A stretch of 5,201 nucleotides of DNA, taken from the NCBI GenBank assembly GCA_017547865.1, contig JAFYOA010000439.1, positions 1 through 5,201 of the forward strand, given 5' to 3'. Of the stretch, positions 1 to 5,201 are shown piece by piece. A model generated the notes under the pieces. That model was not told the origin of the DNA. It did not search any database and saw only the letters and a list, made by a program, of their open reading frames with translations. A program made the translations under genes and the position numbers. This stretch comes from Clostridia bacterium (lineage in GTDB: Bacteria > Bacillota_A > Clostridia > Oscillospirales > Acutalibacteraceae). Every line of letters starts with the position of its first letter. Positions within the stretch are counted from its first letter, which is position 1.

Positions 1-1
1 G

Positions 2-1888
2 GAAGGCCCCTTTATGCGTGCCCAGCTGGATGTGGATGTAGGTGAAAAGGTGTACGGCTTGGGCGAGCGCTTCACCCCCTTCATCAAGAACGGCCAGGTG
101 GTGGATATCTGGAACGAAGACGGCGGAACCTGCAGCGAGATCAGCTACAAAAATATTCCCTTCTACATCACCAACCGGGGCTACGGCGTGCTGGTAAACA
201 CCAGCGATGCCGTCTCCGTTGAAGTCTGCTCCGAGGTTGTCACCCGGGTGCAGTTCAGCGTACCGGGCGAAAAGCTGGACTTTATGGTGATTGGCGGCGG
301 CGACATGAAGGGCGTGCTGCAGCGCTACACCGGCCTCACCGGCCGACCGGCTCTGCCCCCTGCCTGGACTTTCGGCCTGTGGCTTTCCTCTTCCTTCACC
401 ACCTCTTACGATGAAGACACCGTGAACCATTTTGTGGACGGCATGGCAGAGCGGAACATTCCCCTTTCCGTGTTCCACTTCGATTGCTACTGGATGACCG
501 AAAACGAGTGGTGCAACTTTACCTGGGATCCCAAGACCTTCCCCGACCCGGAGGGCATGCTGGCCCGCATGAAAGAAAAGGGCCTGAAGATCTGTGTGTG
601 GATCAACTCCTACATCGGGCAGAAGTCCCCGCTGTTCAAGGAAGCCATGGAGCACGGCTACCTGCTGAAGCGCCCCAACGGTGACGTATGGCAGTGGGAT
701 ATGTGGCAGGCCGGCATGGGACTAGTGGACTTTACCAACCCGGATGCCTGCGAATGGTACAAATCCAAGCTGCGCCGACTGCTGGATATGGGCGTGGACT
801 GCTTCAAGACCGATTTCGGCGAGCGTATCCCGGTGGACTGCGCCTATTTCGACGGTTCCGATCCCCAGCACATGCACAACTACTACACCTACCTGTACAA
901 CAAAACCGTGTTTGAACTGCTGGAAGAATACAAAGGCAAAAACGAAGCCTGCGTATTTGCCCGCAGCGCCACTGTGGGCGGGCAGAAATTCCCCGTGCAC
1001 TGGGGCGGCGACTGCAGTTCCAACTATTCCTCCATGGCAGAATCCCTGCGGGGCGGCCTGTCCCTCACCCTCAGCGGTTTTGGCTTTTGGAGCCACGATA
1101 TGAGCGGCTTTGAAGGCACAGCCCCCGCCGATGTATACAAGCGCTGGGCCGCTTTCGGTCTGCTTTCCACCCACTCCCGCCTGCACGGTTCCCAGTCGTA
1201 CCGCGTGCCGTGGCTGTTCGATGAAGAATCCGTGGACGTACTGCGGCATTTCTCCCAGCTGAAATGCCGGCTGATGCCCTACCTCTTTGAAGCCGCTGTG
1301 CAAACCCACGAAGAAGGCATTCCCGCCATGCGCGCCATGGTGCTGGAATTCCCCGGCGAACTGGGCTGCGAAGATCTGGACCGCCAGTACATGCTGGGCG
1401 GCAATTTGCTTGTGGCGCCGGTCTTCCGCAAAGACGGACGAGTGGATTACTACCTGCCCAACGGTACCTGGACCCATCTCTTCACCAACGAGACCGTGGA
1501 AGGCGGCGGCTGGAAGCGGGACACCTACGATTTCTTCAGCCTGCCTCTGTTTGCAAAAGAAAACTCCATCATCGCTATGGGCAGCAAAGAGAATGAAACG
1601 GTGTACGACTATGCCAAAGATGTGTGCCTGCACCTCTTCGCCCTGAAAGACGGCGCCGAAGCCCGCTGCCGTGTATGCGGCGAAAAGGGCGACGTACAGA
1701 TGACCGCCACCGCCCGCCGCTGCGGCAATGTGGTGGAGATCAGCGTGGACGGCCGCTGCGACGGCGTTTCCGTTCTGCTGCGCAGCATGGAACCCGTGGC
1801 CGGCTGCGAAGGCGGCACGGTTTCTGCCGATGCACTGGGCACGAAGATCACCCTGCAGAAAAACCGCTGCTCCATTGCTCTTGCCTGA
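2..1888 (+). CDS. yicI: GH31 alpha-xylosidase, YicI type (5' partial)
   Basis: This is a glycoside hydrolase family 31 enzyme that removes non-reducing alpha-xylosyl residues from isoprimeverose or xyloglucan-type oligosaccharides, probably in the cytoplasm since this enzyme type lacks a signal peptide. The frame is open to the left edge (E-G-P-F before the ATG at 14), so that ATG is internal. Numbering from it, VYGLGERF is at 13-20, the nucleophile is Asp267 in KTDFGERIP, and the acid/base is Asp333 in HWGGD. The 66-residue spacing equals that of E. coli YicI Asp416/Asp482. The offset is therefore 149 residues, and the full protein would be about 773 aa against 772 for YicI. The +1 subsite residues recalled for YicI (Phe277, Cys307, Phe308, Trp345, Lys414) correspond to Phe128, Cys158, Tyr159, Trp196 and Lys265, so only Phe308 differs. 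The beta-rich C-terminal region is complete. The missing part is the N-terminal beta-sandwich. Sugar transporter or regulator genes would be to the left, out of view. Confidence 0.95.
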   Translation, partial: EGPFMRAQLDVDVGEKVYGLGERFTPFIKNGQVVDIWNEDGGTCSEISYKNIPFYITNRGYGVLVNTSDAVSVEVCSEVVTRVQFSVPGEKLDFMVIGGGDMKGVLQRYTGLTGRPALPPAWTFGLWLSSSFTTSYDEDTVNHFVDGMAERNIPLSVFHFDCYWMTENEWCNFTWDPKTFPDPEGMLARMKEKGLKICVWINSYIGQKSPLFKEAMEHGYLLKRPNGDVWQWDMWQAGMGLVDFTNPDACEWYKSKLRRLLDMGVDCFKTDFGERIPVDCAYFDGSDPQHMHNYYTYLYNKTVFELLEEYKGKNEACVFARSATVGGQKFPVHWGGDCSSNYSSMAESLRGGLSLTLSGFGFWSHDMSGFEGTAPADVYKRWAAFGLLSTHSRLHGSQSYRVPWLFDEESVDVLRHFSQLKCRLMPYLFEAAVQTHEEGIPAMRAMVLEFPGELGCEDLDRQYMLGGNLLVAPVFRKDGRVDYYLPNGTWTHLFTNETVEGGGWKRDTYDFFSLPLFAKENSIIAMGSKENETVYDYAKDVCLHLFALKDGAEARCRVCGEKGDVQMTATARRCGNVVEISVDGRCDGVSVLLRSMEPVAGCEGGTVSADALGTKITLQKNRCSIALA

Positions 1889-1936
1889 CAATCTGCCAGC
1901 CAATCCACACAACTGCTATATACTTTAAACAATAAA

Positions 1937-1967
1937 AGGGGAGTCCCTCTCTTGCAGGGACTCCCCT
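1937..1967. terminator. Bidirectional intrinsic terminator between convergent genes
   Basis: GGGGAGTCCCT at 1938-1948 pairs perfectly with AGGGACTCCCC at 1956-1966 around a 7-nt loop, and the flanking A1937/T1967 adds a twelfth pair. On the plus strand the stem is followed by TCTTTGTCT and lies 49 bp after the yicI stop. On the minus strand it is followed by TTTTATTGTTT, a better U-tract, so it should also stop transcripts from the amidohydrolase gene. Confidence 0.9.
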
Positions 1968-2005
1968 CTTTGTCTGCCGCTCCACACATTTCATGTGCTC
2001 CGCTT

Positions 2006-2030
2006 CACGTTTGCGAAAAACGCAAACGTG
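2006..2030. repeat. Perfect 10-bp inverted repeat with A/T pentaloop
   Basis: CACGTTTGCG at 2006-2015 and CGCAAACGTG at 2021-2030 are exact reverse complements around AAAAA. There is no U-tract on either side, so it is unlikely to be a simple terminator. It is the most stable isolated hairpin in the junction after the terminator. Confidence 0.85.
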
Positions 2031-2034
2031 CACA

Positions 2035-2058
2035 GAAGGTCGCGCTTGCGCGAACTTC
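2035..2058. repeat. Inverted repeat with CTTG/CAAG tetraloop
   Basis: GAAG 2035-2038 pairs with CTTC 2055-2058, then a G2039/A2054 mismatch, then TCGCG 2040-2044 with CGCGA 2049-2053, leaving a CTTG tetraloop at 2045-2048 whose outer C and G can also pair. Read as plus-strand RNA, CUUG is a known stable tetraloop; on the minus strand the loop is CAAG. Confidence 0.75.
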
Positions 2059-2098
2059 AGATTCACCCCTTGCGGAGCGCTTCTTACGCAAAAGAATT

Positions 2099-2137
2099 TC
2101 GCTCATTGCGATGAGCGAGTTAGGGCGCTGCCCTAAC
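2099..2137. repeat. Two abutting perfect 8-bp hairpins
   Basis: TCGCTCAT 2099-2106 pairs with ATGAGCGA 2111-2118 around TGCG. It is followed with no spacer by GTTAGGGC 2119-2126 pairing with GCCCTAAC 2130-2137 around GCT. Both stems are perfect and could stack coaxially. No U-tract follows, so neither reads as a standard terminator. Confidence 0.8.
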
Positions 2138-2153
2138 AACCCGAAACTTTTAC

Positions 2154-2173
2154 GTTTATTTCTGTTTATTTCT
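2154..2173. repeat. Tandem 10-bp duplication over the amidohydrolase stop codon
   Basis: GTTTATTTCT occurs twice in direct tandem at 2154-2163 and 2164-2173. The copy at 2164-2173 carries the TAA stop (2168-2166 on the minus strand) of the amidohydrolase. It is probably a small slippage duplication with no effect on the protein. Confidence 0.6.
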
Positions 2174-3620
2174 TTGTCAGCTCGCTGATTGCGCGGGGAT
2201 AAATGCCTTCGGGGATCGGCACATAGGTTTCGCCTTCCAGACGGGTGTTCAGTTCTTCGCGGGCAGCGGCGATCAGCGCCGGGTCTTCGTACATCCGCAG
2301 AGCGGTGGCAGCCATGCACTGACCGGCATACACAATGCTCTTGTGGGCGGTGCTGCTCTTACCCTGTGCAGTTGCCTGCCAGGAATGCGCGGGGGTATGG
2401 GGCGCCCAGGAAGCTCCGCCCATCTGCACGGTGGGCGTCTGCCAGCTTACGTCGCCCACATCGGTGGAACCGGAACCGGTGGACTCGATATGCAGGCGGC
2501 TGTAGGGCAGCACAAAGTCGCAAAAATCTGCATTCTGTTTGGAAAGCAGATACGCCTTCACGTTCGGGTCAAGCGCCGCATCCACAGCGCCCTGCAGGAA
2601 TTTCTCTTTTGCAGGCACTGTAGCGGTGAAAGCCCTGGCCTGTGCACGCTCTTCTTCGGTATATTCCGGCACGGGCACATCGCACAGAGCGTCGAACATG
2701 ACTTCTTCCATCACATTGTTGGGCACCACATTGGCGCAGCTTTTGATCAACTCGTATTCCATGGTGGTTTCAGTCATCCAGGCAGCGCCCTGGGCCACCT
2801 TCACCACGCGGTCGTAAATTTCTTTGGCCTGGCCCAGTTTGGGTGCGCGGATCAGATACAGCACCTCAGCGTGGTTCTGCACCACATTGGGAGAATAGCC
2901 GCCGCTGTCCAGAATGGCATAGTGCAGGCGTGCGGAGGAAATGATGTGCTCCCGCAGGAAGTTGGAGCCCACATTCATGATTTCCAGTGCGTCCAGAGCG
3001 CTTCGGCCCATTTCCGGGCAGCCCGCCGCATGGGCGCTGATACCGTTGAACTTGAACAACACCTGGAAGTTTGCCAAAGAGCTGCCGGTGCTTACAAGGT
3101 TAGCGGAACCCGGATGCCAGGTAATGGCAAAATCCAGGTCGTCAAATGCACCTTCCCGGGCCATAAAGGCCTTGCCGGAGCCGCCTTCTTCGCCCGGGCA
3201 GCCAAAGTAAACCACCGTGCCGGGCTTGCCGGTTTTTTCCAGGTATTCCTTCACCGCCATGGCAGCGGCAACCGCACCCACACCCAGCAGGTTGTGGCCG
3301 CAGCCGTGGCCGTTGGCGCCGGGCACCAAAGCCTTCTTTTCCGTCAGGCCCTCCACCTGGCTCAGGTTGGCCAGGGCATCGTATTCGCCCAAAAAGCCCA
3401 TCACCGGCTTGCCGGAACCAAAACTTGCGGTAAATGCCGTGCCAATGCCAAAGGCCGGGCGGGTCACCGCAAAACCCTCTTCCGCAAGCAGCCGGCACAA
3501 AACCTCGGCCGATTTTTCTTCGGAAAAAGCCGTCTCGGCAGCTTCCCACACCGCATCGGCAGCGGCGAACAGTTTTTCCTTTTCTTTTTCAATTACCTGC
3601 AAATACTCTTCGTAACGCAT
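2166..3620 (-). CDS. M20-family amidohydrolase, AbgB-like
   Basis: This is a cytoplasmic metal-dependent amidohydrolase or carboxypeptidase of the M20 peptidase family (M20D branch), closest in pattern to AbgB, a subunit of p-aminobenzoyl-glutamate hydrolase. At 484 aa it matches the AbgB length of about 480. Visible motifs are GEYDAL 78-83, GHGCGHNLLG 104-113 (Cys107 and His109 as metal ligands), CPGEEGG 141-147 (a Glu pair serving as general base and ligand), His169 in WHPG, SAHAA 195-199 starting the lid/dimerisation domain, STDVGD 385-390, and His408/His412 in PHTPAH. All expected catalytic positions appear intact. The start ATG (3620-3618) is preceded by GAGGAGGAG at good spacing. It is the last gene of the apparent niaR-traX cluster, 24 bp after the TraX stop. 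No AbgA partner or AbgT transporter is in the window, so the true substrate is unknown. Other acyl-amino acid conjugates, such as hippurate-like or indole-acetyl amides, are possible. Confidence 0.9.
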   Translation of the reverse strand: MRYEEYLQVIEKEKEKLFAAADAVWEAAETAFSEEKSAEVLCRLLAEEGFAVTRPAFGIGTAFTASFGSGKPVMGFLGEYDALANLSQVEGLTEKKALVPGANGHGCGHNLLGVGAVAAAMAVKEYLEKTGKPGTVVYFGCPGEEGGSGKAFMAREGAFDDLDFAITWHPGSANLVSTGSSLANFQVLFKFNGISAHAAGCPEMGRSALDALEIMNVGSNFLREHIISSARLHYAILDSGGYSPNVVQNHAEVLYLIRAPKLGQAKEIYDRVVKVAQGAAWMTETTMEYELIKSCANVVPNNVMEEVMFDALCDVPVPEYTEEERAQARAFTATVPAKEKFLQGAVDAALDPNVKAYLLSKQNADFCDFVLPYSRLHIESTGSGSTDVGDVSWQTPTVQMGGASWAPHTPAHSWQATAQGKSSTAHKSIVYAGQCMAATALRMYEDPALIAAAREELNTRLEGETYVPIPEGIYPRAISELTKK

Positions 3621-3624
3621 GGTA

Positions 3625-3633
3625 CTCCTCCTC
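3625..3633 (-). promoter_or_regulatory. Strong ribosome binding site of the amidohydrolase
   Basis: On the minus strand GAGGAGGAG precedes the ATG by 4 nt (TACC). It fixes the start at 3620 and lies in the 24-bp gap after TraX, so the gene can be translated independently within the operon. Confidence 0.85.
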
Positions 3634-3644
3634 GTTTTTATGGC

Positions 3645-4349
3645 TTACACGCCAACAATATAGGCCGCCAGGCCAAGCACCGCCAAATGGGCGGGGTAAA
3701 ACAAATAGAACCACCGGCTGCTCCGGCCTTTGCGGCCGTTGTACAGGGCAATGGGGGCCAGCGCCCACACGGCATAAATCTGCAGGCCGCCCTTCAGCCA
3801 GGTAAGGGCACCCGCTGTCAGCCAGCTGAGCCACCGCACCCGATGCAGCCAGTAAAAGCACACCGCCATAGCCACACCGTACCCGCCGTAATCTGTGTTC
3901 ATCCACTCCGCCAGCTTCATCATGCTCAGCAGCGCCAGCACTTTCAGCAGCAAAGAAAGGATCCGGCCGCCCCAGGAGAGCAGCGGGCTTCTCCATTTGC
4001 GGCTGCGAAAATCCCCTATCATAATGGCAAGCAGGGCAAAAAGCAATGTCCACAGCACGTTTTGGTGGCCGGACTTGAACCAGCCGTCATGCAGGGTGTA
4101 GTCAAAGATCGGCTCGGTCACCACCGCGCACAGCAGCAGGCGCAGGGCGTATTTCAGGCGGCTGTGGGAATGGACCGCGCCTTCTGCCAGCAAAAAACAG
4201 TAAATAGGAAACGCCATGCGGCCGATCATCCGCATCCAGATGTACCAGGGGCCGGTGACGAACACCGCACCGATGTGATCGATCAGCATGGTAAGCATTG
4301 CCAGCCACTTCAGCCCCGCGGCCGATATTCCAAGCTTATCCTGCAGCAT
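3645..4349 (-). CDS. TraX-family integral membrane protein
   Basis: This 234-aa, strongly hydrophobic protein has the conserved pattern of the TraX family (Pfam TraX). In F plasmids TraX N-acetylates pilin. Chromosomal Firmicute homologues are common and mostly uncharacterised, and the fold resembles membrane acyltransferases. Motifs are LKWLAMLTMLIDHIG at 13-27, RMIGRMAFPIYCFLLAEG at 40-57, DYGGYGV at 153-159, LYNGRKG at 202-208 and FYLFYPAHL at 214-222. By eye there are about eight or nine membrane segments (roughly 12-31, 43-58, 66-82, 98-113, 128-147, 156-169, 172-185, 190-203, 213-232). The ATG has an AAAGGAG site 6 nt upstream. It lies 54 bp after the niaR stop and 24 bp before the amidohydrolase. 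No conjugation genes are near, so a pilin role is unlikely. The acylation substrate, if any, is unknown. Confidence 0.9.
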   Translation of the reverse strand: MLQDKLGISAAGLKWLAMLTMLIDHIGAVFVTGPWYIWMRMIGRMAFPIYCFLLAEGAVHSHSRLKYALRLLLCAVVTEPIFDYTLHDGWFKSGHQNVLWTLLFALLAIMIGDFRSRKWRSPLLSWGGRILSLLLKVLALLSMMKLAEWMNTDYGGYGVAMAVCFYWLHRVRWLSWLTAGALTWLKGGLQIYAVWALAPIALYNGRKGRSSRWFYLFYPAHLAVLGLAAYIVGV

Positions 4350-4355
4350 AGGCAG

Positions 4356-4362
4356 CTCCTTT
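4356..4362 (-). promoter_or_regulatory. Ribosome binding site of the TraX-family gene
   Basis: AAAGGAG on the minus strand, 6 nt before the ATG at 4349. It supports that start and independent translation within the niaR transcript. Confidence 0.8.
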
Positions 4363-4377
4363 CTGCAAAAACAGGAA

Positions 4378-4399
4378 TGCCCCCGCGGCAGCAGGGGCA
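4378..4399 (-). terminator. Weak hairpin between niaR and traX (possible attenuator)
   Basis: TGCCCC 4378-4383 pairs with GGGGCA 4394-4399 around a 10-nt loop, immediately after the niaR stop. On the minus strand it is followed by TTCCTGTTTTTGC, an imperfect U-rich stretch starting directly after the stem. It could partly reduce read-through from niaR into traX or simply mark the niaR mRNA 3' end. The U-tract is interrupted, so confidence is low. Confidence 0.35.
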
Positions 4400-4403
4400 G
4401 GAT

Positions 4404-4940
4404 TCAATCGTCTTTTTCTTCGTAATACAGGCGCTCGGCCATGTATTTTTTCTTCCGCAGTGCCTCTGTAATGGCATCCAGCACCGCTTCGGATTCCGCC
4501 TCTATGGTATGGTAATGGTAGCCGGAGGTAATATTCTTCAGCGGGGTGGATTTTCCGCTGCGGATATCCTCCAAAAAACGGGCCACATCCAGCCGTGTGG
4601 AAACATGCAGCGGGGCGCGCAGTTCGCCGTACACCCGGTGCTTTACAAACACATCCACCACCGTGCCGCCCAGTTCCACCACCGTCATCAGCTCATCGCC
4701 GGTCTCTTCATCGGTGTGGCGCACTTTTATCGTGCGGCTGCGGCACTCTTTGGTTTCAACAAAATACCCCCGGTTGGTGGAAACCACCGGCAACCCTCCA
4801 TCGCGCAGAGCAGAGATATCCCGCACAATGATTTGCCGGCTGACGCCGAATTTTTCTGCCAAAAGCTGCCCGGGGATGGGCGTATCGCTCATTTTCAGCA
4901 GAGTAGCCATGCCTTTTCTTCTTGCTTCTCCCGCAGACAA
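4404..4940 (-). CDS. niaR: NiaR-like transcriptional repressor (HTH + 3H domain), TTG start
   Basis: This is a niacin-responsive repressor of the NiaR/YrxA family, which in Firmicutes and Thermotogae controls NAD synthesis and niacin uptake genes using nicotinic acid as co-repressor. With the TTG at 4940-4938 as start the protein is 178 aa, against about 180 for B. subtilis YrxA. Residues 5-60 form a winged helix-turn-helix, with VSRQIIVRDISALR (33-46) as recognition region and STNRGY (54-59) in the wing. Residues ~67-170 form the 3H domain. Its histidines are His101 in KHRVYGEL, His112 in LHVSTR, and His142/His144 in YHYH; the metal and ligand site of this family is His-rich. An upstream ATG at 5027 lies before the promoter and is unlikely. 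The ATG at 4910 would cut into the first helix. A GTG at 4949 has AAGGGA only 2 nt away. The TTG has AAGGGAAG and GTGAG upstream and fits the homologues best. No NAD genes are in view. Confidence 0.85.
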   Translation of the reverse strand: MSAGEARRKGMATLLKMSDTPIPGQLLAEKFGVSRQIIVRDISALRDGGLPVVSTNRGYFVETKECRSRTIKVRHTDEETGDELMTVVELGGTVVDVFVKHRVYGELRAPLHVSTRLDVARFLEDIRSGKSTPLKNITSGYHYHTIEAESEAVLDAITEALRKKKYMAERLYYEEKDD

Positions 4941-4970
4941 CTTTCTCACTTCCCTTGTACTCTTTATTAT

Positions 4971-4999
4971 ACTATATGCGCTTTCTGCGCTGTTGTCAA
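4971..4999 (-). promoter_or_regulatory. Sigma-A promoter of the niaR-traX-amidohydrolase cluster
   Basis: On the minus strand TTGACA (4999-4994), a 17-nt spacer and TATAGT (4976-4971) form a near-consensus vegetative promoter. A second overlapping TATAAT sits at 4971-4966 but would need a 22-nt spacer. The predicted transcript start near 4963 leaves a leader of about 22 nt before the TTG start of niaR and lies downstream of the ATG at 5027, which rules that start out for this transcript. Confidence 0.8.
4978..4990. promoter_or_regulatory. Inverted repeat inside the promoter spacer, possible operator
   Basis: GCGC 4978-4981, a TTTCT centre and GCGC 4987-4990 make a short symmetrical site lying entirely between the -35 and -10 boxes. 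A repressor bound there would block RNA polymerase, so it is a candidate for autoregulation by the NiaR-like protein. The arms are only 4 bp and self-complementary, so it may be chance. Confidence 0.25.
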
Positions 5000-5026
5000 G
5001 CCGGAAAAACACAGGAAATAACCGCA

Positions 5027-5059
5027 AAACCCGGAAGAAGCCGCCGCCTCCCCGGGTTT
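5027..5059 (-). terminator. Terminator of the truncated right-edge gene
   Basis: AAACCCGG 5027-5034 and CCGGGTTT 5052-5059 are exact reverse complements around a 17-nt GC-rich loop. On the minus strand the stem ends in GGGTTTTGCGG, a short U-run, 7 nt downstream of the TAA at 5067. It separates the right-edge gene from the niaR promoter. Confidence 0.6.
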
Positions 5060-5066
5060 GTTCATT

Positions 5067-5201
5067 TTATTCTGTATAAGAGAATTCCCACAGGCAGCGG
5101 ATCTCCTCCGCAAAATCCTCGAAAGCCCAATGTTGGGCACTGCGGGAAAAACTGGCGCAATCGTTGATGAGAAATCCGTTTTCATCTTCACCGCAAATAA
5201 C
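5067..5201 (-). CDS. C-terminus of an unidentified protein (5' end outside window)
   Basis: The minus frame is open from the right edge to a TAA at 5069-5067 and gives the last 44 residues of a protein, ending in a segment rich in Glu, Phe and Trp (AFEDFAEEIRCLWEFSYTE). The frame is acidic and amphipathic like a real protein tail. It is followed 7 nt later by a hairpin terminator, which supports it over the competing frame at 5191-4967. I do not recognise the family. It is transcribed in the same direction as niaR but appears to be a separate unit. Confidence 0.5.
   Translation of the reverse strand, partial: VICGEDENGFLINDCASFSRSAQHWAFEDFAEEIRCLWEFSYTE

Larger units (their letters stand above)
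1985..2137. other. Non-coding block of consecutive hairpins, possible structured RNA or repeat element
   Basis: This stretch between the convergent genes has no credible coding frame but is dense in inverted repeats. In order they are: a weak 5-bp stem at 1985-1997; a perfect 10-bp stem at 2006-2030; a 10-bp stem with one mismatch at 2035-2058; a TTCTT/AAGAA stem at 2081-2096; a perfect 8-bp stem at 2099-2118; and a perfect 8-bp stem at 2119-2137. In addition GCTCCGC at 1997-2003 can pair with GCGGAGC at 2072-2078, enclosing the second and third hairpins as a three-way junction. An alternative pairing uses GAGCG 2075-2079 with CGCTC 2100-2104. On the minus strand it lies between the amidohydrolase stop and the terminator, so it would be transcribed as that gene's 3' UTR. 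Whether it is a functional RNA, a dispersed intergenic repeat or a transcript-stabilising 3' end cannot be decided here. It does not match a tRNA or any riboswitch I recognise. Confidence 0.6.

Noticed and set aside
14..16. ATG at 14 as the true start of the alpha-xylosidase.
   Set aside because: The frame stays open upstream to the window edge, and alignment to YicI places this Met at about residue 150, within the N-terminal domain.
722..1912. A 396-codon minus-strand open frame inside the alpha-xylosidase.
   Set aside because: It is antisense to the well-conserved GH31 catalytic domain, low in complexity (Ala/Gly/His/Val-rich) and has no domain.
1985..2137. Possibility that the hairpin block is a CRISPR array, tRNA or attachment site.
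   Set aside because: The repeats are inverted and mutually different rather than regularly spaced direct repeats. There is no tRNA T-loop or CCA pattern and no integrase gene nearby.
2005..2319. A short minus-strand frame overlapping the hairpin block and the amidohydrolase 3' end.
   Set aside because: It overlaps the real C-terminus in another frame and crosses several inverted repeats. There is no convincing ribosome binding site or protein-like composition.
2343..5021. An 892-codon open frame on the plus strand spanning the opposite strand of three genes.
   Set aside because: It lies antisense to the M20, TraX and NiaR genes, all of which have clear family motifs and ribosome binding sites. 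Its product is His/Gln/Pro-rich with no recognisable domain. Codon bias of the GC-rich sense genes explains the lack of stops.
4967..5191. A 74-codon minus-strand frame with an ATG at 5191.
   Set aside because: It runs through the terminator at 5027-5059 and the niaR promoter and competes with the better frame ending at 5067.

Overview
The window looks like a chromosomal segment from a moderately GC-rich Firmicute, most likely a gut Oscillospiraceae/Ruminococcaceae member (Faecalibacterium, Gemmiger or Subdoligranulum type). This is inferred from three things: strong GGAGG-type ribosome binding sites, a NiaR-type regulator typical of Firmicutes and Thermotogae, and a YicI-type alpha-xylosidase. 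No phage, IS or CRISPR signature was seen.

Layout. Bases 2-1888 (+) hold most of a GH31 alpha-xylosidase (YicI type); its first ~150 residues lie left of the window. It converges on a three-gene minus-strand cluster. In transcription order that cluster is a NiaR-like 3H-domain repressor (start chosen at the TTG at 4940), a TraX-family membrane protein (4349-3645) and an M20-family amidohydrolase resembling AbgB (3620-2166). The gaps are short (54 and 24 bp) and there is one recognisable promoter upstream of niaR (TTGACA, 17 bp, TATAGT). The 3' end of a fourth minus-strand gene (5201-5067), followed by its own hairpin terminator, is cut by the right edge.

The convergent junction (1889-2165) has a perfect 12-bp terminator stem usable from both strands, and beside it about 150 bp packed with perfect or near-perfect inverted repeats. 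In the minus direction these would form the 3' UTR of the amidohydrolase mRNA. This is the part of the window least explained by known features.

How the genes may work together. YicI releases alpha-linked xylose from xyloglucan-type oligosaccharides, and its partners are outside the window. On the other strand, a niacin-sensing repressor heads what looks like one transcription unit with a membrane protein and an amide hydrolase. The family of that hydrolase cleaves aromatic acyl-amino acid conjugates. A link to niacin-conjugate scavenging is a testable guess, not something the sequence proves.
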